Shown: positions 57,620-64,000 of the stretch, piece by piece
Layout: every line of letters starts with the position of its first letter
How positions within the stretch are numbered: position 1 is the first letter of the stretch
From: Isoetes taiwanensis
Taxonomy: Eukaryota; Streptophyta; Lycopodiopsida; Isoetales; Isoetaceae
Assembly: GCA_021234155.1 (NCBI GenBank)
Contig: JAJEKV010000039.1
Coordinates: 11,109,077-11,173,076 of the forward strand
Direction of reading: 5' to 3'
DNA: 64,000 nt
Notes under the pieces: generated by a model
What the model saw: only the letters and a program-made list of their open reading frames with translations
Database searches by the model: none
What the model was told of the DNA's origin: nothing
Made by a program: the position numbers and the translations under genes

Positions 57620-58279
57620 AGTTTAAAATGAAACGCACTTATTTGCTGGAAACGCACTTCAAAAGGAATCTTTGAAAGATTCCCTAAAATTCCCTTTAAA
57701 AAGTCCATTTTTAAGATTTTTTTGTGACAGGTGTGACAATTTAAGTAATTTAGGTACCATTTTTGAGGGGTTGATTGAACATAACTTTCATGCAAAAATT
57801 TCAAATAGCAATTTTCATCCTCCTAAACTAGAACAAAAAATAATTACTTTTATAAAGTGTAGCAAAAAAGGGGCAATTAAAAAAATAGCAAGGGTAATAG
57901 AGTGACAAAGAAGTGATATATTCATGGTTGTGAAAATTGTACAAAATTATGAACAAAATTGTCAAAAATATAGAACATTTTGACAGACAGTCATCACCTG
58001 CTCTTTCTGTTTTTTACATGTTTGAGTCATCGGACAAACTTACATTTTGCAGCAAGATCAGGATGCATCTCATCCTCCGACTCATTTAATCCCTGATCAC
58101 TTGAGCCTTCATCCTCAGCTTCACTCTCAAAGCTGGATGTACTCGAGCGATCTTCTTCCTCTTTGTCTACAAGTGAGTCCTCATCATCATCTTTTTGGCC
58201 ACCTTTCTAGGTTGTTTGTCTAATCCACATCTTTGACCTTATTAAAGTTTGAGTGACCATCGTAACTTATTAGCGGCGG
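57620..58279. other. Left flank of the ParB/DUF7869-like element
   Basis: AT-rich, no gene. It starts exactly where copia homology stops, so the left end of the element may lie near 57620. A GAAACGCACTT word occurs twice (57632 and 57650). I found no inverted partner at the right side of the window. Confidence 0.4.
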
Positions 58280-61184
58280 TCAGAACAAAGTCATATGCAA
58301 GAACCTTCGCCGGATAGATCTATGACAGCGGTACTTGCTTTGGACTTTGCTCTCTTTCCCTCTGTTTTTACCATCTCCAAAGTATAACTCCCCTTTGAAA
58401 GCAGCGGCATTTGTTCTCATCCAGTGCACTTTTAGTTGAGTGGGAATTCCATCCTCTCTTGTTACCTCCAGTACTTTAGCTAGCCAGAACGGCTTCCCAG
58501 ACTCATCATTATCAGCTGGGACAGCTATGAGCATTCCTTTACGAATCTGCGAGGTGAACCCGGATACTTTCGAGCAACTTGTTGTCTTTGTGCGTCACGG
58601 GGCGGTGTACATGACTCTGTCATCTTCATCGAGCTAGCCAATATCTCTACATGTTCCTCTTGATTATCAACTTTACGGGGAGAGTTTGCCTAGATGGCGG
58701 TTGAATATGGCGGTCTTCGACCTTGTAATGAAGCTTGCAAAATATCCGTTCGAGAAAAAAAGCGAGGCCACCATAAAGTATCGCCTCCCCAAAGTGGTTA
58801 GAAACCACGGTGAATACTTGTCTCAATAAAATCCAATGATTTGCTTGAGTCAAATGCTCTTCCCTCCTTTTTACTCTTTGTGATTTCTTTCAAGCTTTTT
58901 AGAGGCATTTGCTCTGCGAGAGAGCATGGAACTAGTATTGGGGATGGTGCGAATGAATTGAATACTGCTGCTGGCTGCCGCCTTTGCAAAGATGTGGCAT
59001 ATTTCTTTCCTTGTAAGATGGCCACGCCATCTACAAGTGAAATTTTGATCCGATCTTTGAAATGTAATATTTCTCAAGGGCTCAATAGCACGCGATGACC
59101 CAGTTGATCTCTTGAAAAATCCATTCTTTGAAATCATAAGTTTCTTCCAACAACTTCGATGTCCGAGCGAGGATTGTAGGAATCTTGGATAACCTCAATC
59201 ATTCTTTGGTAAATTTGAGAGCTTTTTTTTTTCGTGCAAGGCGTTTAGAGAACCTCTTGAACATCGATCAATTTGGTGGGTGTGTATGACCAACAAGCGA
59301 GGAAACCAATCTTCACCTTCTTGAAGATTTGTTTTCTACTAGCATATAATACGATGAAAGCAAACAACGCCTGATTCTTATTTTCCCTTGTCGTGTTGTC
59401 TAGTGAAGATCTGAGAACCCGGTGGTATATGTTCTAGATTGGAAAGAAGCTTATTCAATATTGTGATAGTGAGATTTGGATCAGCATGAATGTTTGGATA
59501 ATTCAAAAATGCCTTGCAAGATAGTTTTCCATTAAATACTATAGCACCAACAACATGCGGATGTATGAAATCTTCTTCAAGAAACATCCTTAGGCACATT
59601 GACAAAATGTGGTAGGGTGGTCTTCTTACGGTCCATTCCATCAATAACAGCCCGATATCGTAGTTGAGTGGTTGTTCGATTGCTTTCTTCCTATGTTTTG
59701 TCAATTTTCTCCTTTCCAAAGATTGTTGTTCTACATTGCTTGTTCGGTTTCTCCTTCAATGCATCCGAAATGAAAATATGTTTAGGAAAAACCTACTTTT
59801 AAGTAGAACTAGGCAAGAACACGTCACGGAAGCTTACTTTTTAGTGTGAAGTGTCCTTGCATTTTGTCTCTCGAGCTTTTAATTGAGCATGTAGCACAAA
59901 CGGACATCCTATGCTTTCTAGGAATGGCCCTTGCGAGAAAACTCTTTTTTCGAGAGCGATAAAAGTAAGAGTAGCGGAGACAAAGCGTTCTCCGGCCTCA
60001 ACACACATCTCCTTATAATTATCGTAGACTTCTTGTTTCGTGAAATTGTCACTCAAGTGGTACATAGGGCTATTAGGGGAGTTTCTCATAAGACTCCTTA
60101 AAGAAACCTTCCATCCGGGGAGACACATTGAAGGGCATGAATTACGGTTATGCCTCCTCAATGGCGATTAGTCATTAATGCACGGATTCTTGTCAAGCCT
60201 TTTCTTTAGGCGGTCAAAGTCGTCTTTGTCTAAAGCATGAATCAATTTGAAGGCCGTTTGGAGGCGGTGTGGCCACCCATTTGTGTAAGTAAACTTCTCA
60301 CCATCATCGGCCTAATATTGAAGGCTAAGTAGCCCCTTTGGTCTAGCGAGTCATTGAAGCTGTAACTATCACGAATCAACCTCAATTCCTTTAGTCCAAT
60401 CTTAAGCAAACAACGTTGAGAACAACGATTGCTTTGTATGTGTTGCCCTTAAGTGAGCCTAGATCCATGAGTTTCTTTCTTCTAACAGGTTGTACATGCT
60501 TTCTTGTGTAAGTTACGCTTAAGATTCTTACTTGCGGGGGCTTTGAATTGAACATAGAGTCTTGTGGCTTTGGTAGGTCCTCGTCGAGACATCAACATGA
60601 GGTGTTTCTTCGTCTAAGAGATCAACTTGAGGTGTACTTGTAGATCTTTGATAGGTTTGGTGTGTGCAAGTCCCGAGGGGAGGTGCTTTCCCTCTCCCTA
60701 GGAAAAATGTCGAGGTTGGTGGCGTAGTTGACCAGCTCTGAAGTGTCGTAGAAAGCGGGGAGTTGCATGTGCCGCTGCCCACTTGTTGTAGTACCATTTA
60801 GCGAAATTGATGGAGTTGGCGTGATTTGCCTCAGGGGATTTAGCCTATGGTGGACTAAAGGCGACGTACTAAAATGAAGTGGAGGAGGTAGTCGACCTCT
60901 CTAGGGCGTGGTGGAGTAAAAACGCATTGGTGGGGGCAAAGCGGCGTTCGGGGGAGGCGGGGTGTGGTGGAGTAAATTGAACTGGTGGTGGAAGCCGAGG
61001 TGGTGCGTCTTTGGAGTAAGATCAGATTTGGGGGTTTGAATATCGAGGCCCGAGAATTTCCGAGGCTACTTTCGGTGTCGAGTTGAGGGGTGTGAATGTC
61101 GCTGCGGGGAGGAAAGCACGAGCGAGGGGTTGGAGCTCTGCGGTTCTTTTTCTCGAGCCATACTTCGAGGAAAGGTAGCGTCAC
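58280..61184 (-). pseudogene. Large RNase H-like (DUF7869-type) protein, decayed
   Basis: Minus-strand remnants in consistent order. The N-terminal part (60528-61184) is Pro/Ser/Thr-rich. A middle part (59841-60500) reads FTYTNGWPHRLQTAFKLIHA and later DNFTKQEVYDNYKEMCVE. The core (about 59280-59719) reads PNLTITILNKLLSNLEHIPP, then LDNTTRENKNQALFAFIVLY, KKVKIGFL and, after a shift, VGHTH..QID. The order LDN, RENKN and VGHTH..ID is the pattern I associate with uncharacterised eukaryotic proteins carrying DUF7869, thought to be RNase H-like. The C-terminal piece (58280-58534) has MLIAVPADNDESGKPFWLAK and LKVHWMR, like a Tudor/BAH-type reader. Many shifts and stops. A mobile-element role is inferred. 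Confidence 0.6.
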
Positions 61185-61188
61185 ACTA

Positions 61189-61345
61189 TATAAATTTATC
61201 TGACGAGAATAGCGGCGGTAAAAGTTTACACGAGGGGATGGTATAAATTTATCTGAGAGAAGGCAAACTTGTAGTCTGCGGATGTATAAATTTATCTGAG
61301 AGATGGTATAAATTTATCTGAGAGGAGGAAGACGGTATGAATTTA
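61189..61345. repeat. Half-palindrome cluster, GGTATAAATTTATCTGAGAG
   Basis: Five copies of (G)GTATAAATTTATC(TGAGAG), at about 61189, 61240, 61284, 61304 and 61333 (the last GTATGAATTTATC). They lie just upstream of the start of the leftward gene, as promoter or binding-site elements would. Confidence 0.85.
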
Positions 61346-61625
61346 TCACGAAAACTCACGTATGAACACTTGTATTGGAATCTTTATGGGAAAGCGCTAT
61401 CTCTGAAAGCGGCACTTAGCGGGGGTACTTAAGCCCGTGCCCGGCCACCTATTTTCCATATCTGCTTGACTAGAGTCGAAGGCTCATGGGTCCGCCTTTA
61501 TATACCCCCTCTTATTTGCTCTCGAGGAACCTCTATCACGCTAGTTCATACGGTCATGGCCACGTAAGTCTACTTTCCGTCTTGTTTTAGTTTCTCTTTT
61601 GTTTTAATCATTTAGAGTGTAAGCC
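61346..61625. other. Spacer, no gene recognised
   Basis: No motif copies and no frame supported. Confidence 0.5.
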
Positions 61626-61628
61626 CCA

Positions 61629-61971
61629 CGGTATAAATTTATACCAGAGATGATTACTGGATCGGTATAAATTTATCGCCTTGTGCTTTCGGCGGTATAA
61701 ATTTATACCGCTCGAGCACAAGCGATAAATTATCACTTTCGAACGACGGCGGTATAAATTTATCTGCTTCGAGCACAAGCGATATAAATTTTATACGGCT
61801 TTCGAGCACGCAGCGGTATAAATTTATACGCTCGAATTTCTGATCGATTATCACGGCTTTCGTTAACGGCGGTATAAATTTATACGCTCGAGGCGCGATC
61901 GTTATACCTGATCATTGTGGCGGAGCGTATAAATTTCTGCTTCGTCTTCAGCCATTATAAATTTATACCGT
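61629..61971. repeat. Palindrome array, CGGTATAAATTTATACCG
   Basis: At least nine copies or close variants (about 61629, 61663, 61693, 61750, 61781, 61814, 61870, 61926, 61953). The copy at 61693-61710 is the perfect 18-bp palindrome. Spacers share CTTTCGAGCAC / GCTCGAGCACAAGCG words. TATAAAT reads as a TATA box on both strands. Confidence 0.92.
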
Positions 61972-62580
61972 TTGAATTATTTCAGATTTTTGATGTCGAT
62001 TGCTCAGCGAATGGTCCCAAACCTTAATATTTTCGTAATATTGTTGTGTTTCCGGCTTAAATGACACAAATAAAGTGTTAATTTAGTGTGGATTTTATGC
62101 CCTTTCATCCTCTTTTTCTACTGTTTTTGTGTTTCAAAAACTCGAAAAAGGTTAATATTCTTGTGTAAAAATGGTTTTTTTTGCGCGTTTTCCAGCCCTA
62201 AGATCAAGTTTGTGCTCGGTGGTCATCATCAAAGGCTGCACCACGAGCCACGGACTTATGAACTAAAGGATCGGACTTGGAAATGCGTCCGTGGGCGCAA
62301 GAGAGAGCAAACCCACCGATACGCACCTTTACTTGTGCAATAAATCGGGGAAGGGCAAGTTCAAGTCCGATGATTATTACCTATTTGGCCGGGCTTAAAT
62401 TATGAAACTTGTTGCTCAGAGAACGATGATGAAGTTCTAATGCAAAGGCAACCATGACAAGGGCCCCGTCTACTATGTTCGAATACTAGAATGTTTAGAA
62501 TAAGCATGTGCAAAGCCTAAAGCGTGCACGATTACATTTCGGACAATTACAAGAACGGCTTTGTAAGTTATTCTTAGGTG
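61972..62580 (+). other. Leader region of the rightward gene
   Basis: Two short plus frames (62086-62343 region) may include 5' exons: 62196-62340 reads PKIKFVLGGHHQRLHHEPR and ends at CAATAAATC. No family recognised. Confidence 0.35.
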
Positions 62581-62585
62581 CTTTC

Positions 62586-62602
62586 CGTATAAATTTATAC
62601 CG
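62586..62602. repeat. Isolated palindrome copy
   Basis: CGTATAAATTTATACCG lies about 30 bases before an AG acceptor-like site and the start of the Glu-rich frame. Confidence 0.85.
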
Positions 62603-62633
62603 TCAGTCTCTTAACATAACCCTGCATTACAGG

Positions 62634-63500
62634 ACGTAGTAGAAATTTTGATGTCAATAGTGCTGTGCGACGAAAAAGTGTTGGTCAAGGGTCTATGGTA
62701 CCCGTAGTAGTATCGAAGAGGAAGTAGTAGAGGAAGAGGAAGAGGAAGAGGAAGAGGAAGAGGAAGAGGAAGAGGAAGAGGAAGAGGAGGAACCAGTCAA
62801 CACAAAGGGAAAGGGTAGGAAGCATTCCCCCGGTACTAGATACACAGCCTCCTACCAAGAAAAAATCTAGAAAAACAAAGCCCTTGACTATAGAGGGCTC
62901 TTCAGAAGGCTCCTGGAGCAGACATCGTTGTGAAGCCCGCAGATAAGTCAAGTGCTATTCTCAAGCGGGTTAATGAAACCAAACCTGCTCAAACAAACCA
63001 TTTCTTTGACACTAAGCACTATCAAGAGGCCACCAAAAATGAAGATGGGGTCAGTCTTTGCTGCAGTCGAAAAGTTGTACAGCGGCACATGTGGCCATTC
63101 TTAAGCAAAGAATGAGAAGAAATCCTCATGCGCATGTGTAGCCTCTAGTTGTTATGGTTGATAGAAGTCAATGCAATCGATTGCGGGGATTACAAAAAGC
63201 GGACCGAAGATTACACCTACTAACGTCCTTGGAGGCACACAAGGCTACAAGGCTAGAAAAGAACTCTCAAAGGAGGAAACCCCGTGAAGCGAGGTGTGGA
63301 AAAGCGTGGAAGCCCATATTTACGTGGGTATCGCAGACGAAGAGGCAAAAGTCATTGCCGTAAGTCACAATCTTGACAATGACTTTCGGTTAAAATGAGC
63401 CTAATAGATAAGATCCGATTCATGCATCGAGAGTGCGTGGAGTTCAAACAAATGCATGGAGAGGACTTCAAAAAACAGAAGAATAAGCTTCAAGAGCCGA
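62634..63500 (+). pseudogene. ParB/sulfiredoxin-like protein with Glu-rich tract, decayed
   Basis: Reads RNFDVNSAVRRKSVGQGSM, a long Glu run from GAGGAA repeats, a basic stretch (PPTKKKSRKTK, possible nuclear signal), then KPADKSSAILKRVNETKPAQ and FFDTKHYQEATKNED. After shifts come PLVVMVDRSQCN, LGGTQGYKARKEL and VGIADEEAKVIAVSHN. The last three, in this order, fit the ParB/sulfiredoxin superfamily pattern (a GG-x-x-R/G loop followed by a D/E-E-A...HN helix) seen in uncharacterised eukaryotic proteins. Frames change at least four times, and an in-frame TGA precedes the VGIADEEA block. Family assignment is from pattern memory. It is transcribed away from the DUF7869-like gene. Confidence 0.55.
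62717..62792 (+). repeat. (GAGGAA)n hexamer microsatellite
   Basis: About twelve units, encoding poly-Glu in one frame. Length change here could explain the nearby frameshift. Confidence 0.95.
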
Positions 63501-63681
63501 GAAGCTTTGTGTGACCAGTGTTGCACGAGCTATGATTACGATAAGAAGCCCATTATGGTACTGTCAAACAATACGATAACTACTTTATTTCGCTTTGAGG
63601 AGATGGTCAAGTAAGTAAAAGATTCAATTCAATCTTTTGTAGTATGTTTAGCGTGGTTAGAATCTTGTAGTAGCCTACTGA
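63501..63681. other. 3' flank of the ParB-like gene
   Basis: No further frame recognised before the right palindrome cluster. Confidence 0.4.
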
Positions 63682-63793
63682 TGGTATAAATTCATACCGT
63701 GCCTGGCCGCGGTATAAATTTATACCGTGCCTGGTCGCGGTATAAATTTATACCGTGCCTGGTCGCGGTATAAATTTATAAATTTATACCGTG
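63682..63793. repeat. Right palindrome cluster, 28-bp tandem unit
   Basis: Four copies of CGGTATAAATTTATACCG (first one GGTATAAATTCATACCG) separated by TGCCTGGTCG or TGCCTGGCCG, period 28, at 63682, 63710, 63738 and 63766. The last copy has an extra TAAATTTATA. Confidence 0.95.
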
Positions 63794-64000
63794 CAATGTT
63801 GTTAAAAAACCCGTTTTTTATTTTTAAAGTACTTCTATAAAAATCCTCACGTATTTTAAAGGATTTTTATGATTTGGTATGGCCAAAAACTAAAAAATAA
63901 AAAAATTGCACATTCTTTGCACTGCTTTATTGGACATATTTGCTACTGTTAAAATGCACATTTTTGCTACAAGTTATAAGACGTAGCATGCGAACAAGTA
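63794..64000. other. AT-rich end of window
   Basis: No gene recognised. It contains ATCCTCACGTATTTTAAAGGATTTTTATG, a short imperfect hairpin. The right end of the element may lie beyond the window. Confidence 0.4.

Noticed and set aside
62685-62951. Minus-strand Phe/Leu-rich frame resembling a membrane protein
   Set aside because: It is the reverse reading of the GAGGAA microsatellite; the composition is forced by the repeat.
61629-63793. Possible CRISPR array from the regularly repeated palindromes
   Set aside because: Spacers are not unique or of constant length (the right cluster has the same 10-base spacer each time), no cas genes, and the context is a plant nuclear genome.

Overview
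This window looks like nuclear DNA from a large, repeat-rich land-plant genome. The evidence is GT/AG introns of 70-300 bases, a complete plant MYB-CC (PHR/PHL-type) transcription factor gene, relics of plant mitochondrial FtsH3/10 and plastid acyl-ACP desaturase genes, and Ty1/copia elements with an initiator-Met-tRNA primer site. The mixture of GC-rich non-L1 LINEs, Helitrons and an unusual ParB-like/RNase H-like element leads me to favour a seedless plant (fern, lycophyte or bryophyte). That lineage call is inference only.

Layout. 0.5-2.5 kb: a spliced minus-strand gene of unknown function. 4-9.1 kb: an L1-type LINE (minus). 10.7-12.7 kb: an intact seven-exon MYB-CC gene (minus), the best supported functional gene here. 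13.5-17.6 kb: 3' ends and a decayed copy of a GC-rich LINE with a (TTCC)n tail. 19-22 kb: a dispersed repeat, then a duplicated 5' half of the MYB-CC gene with its upstream region, invaded by a terminal-inverted-repeat element and a 44-bp perfect hairpin, then a Helitron 3' end. 25.4-29 kb and 39.8-43 kb: satellite domains built from a ~45-bp CATGAGGAG-type repeat and a ~88-bp repeat that carries perfect heat-shock elements. 29.6-30.4 kb: a second Helitron end and a hAT relic. 31.2-38.7 kb: an FtsH3/10-like gene on the plus strand, killed by a young copia element in one exon and by two miniature inverted-repeat elements in another. 43.1 kb: a tRNA-derived SINE. 45.7-46.2 kb: a frameshifted acyl-ACP desaturase exon. 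54.4-57.6 kb: a decayed second copia element, cut off at its 5' side. 57.7-63.8 kb: the most unusual segment, described below.

The 58.3-63.8 kb segment holds two divergent broken genes. The leftward one carries an LDN..RENKN...VGHTH..ID pattern, typical of uncharacterised RNase H-like (DUF7869-type) proteins, with a C-terminal reader-like domain. The rightward one carries a Glu-rich tract and a ParB/sulfiredoxin-like fold signature. The space between them and the far right flank are studded with an 18-bp perfect palindrome, CGGTATAAATTTATACCG, or close variants. I read this as a decayed copy of a poorly described mobile element whose palindromes serve as binding sites or paired TATA boxes.

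Most of the window is transposon turnover around a few host genes. Only the MYB-CC gene, and possibly the unknown gene at 0.5-2.3 kb, look capable of making a normal host protein. Dating clues are nested: the copia LTRs differ at one position, while the FtsH 3' exon already carries several frameshifts.
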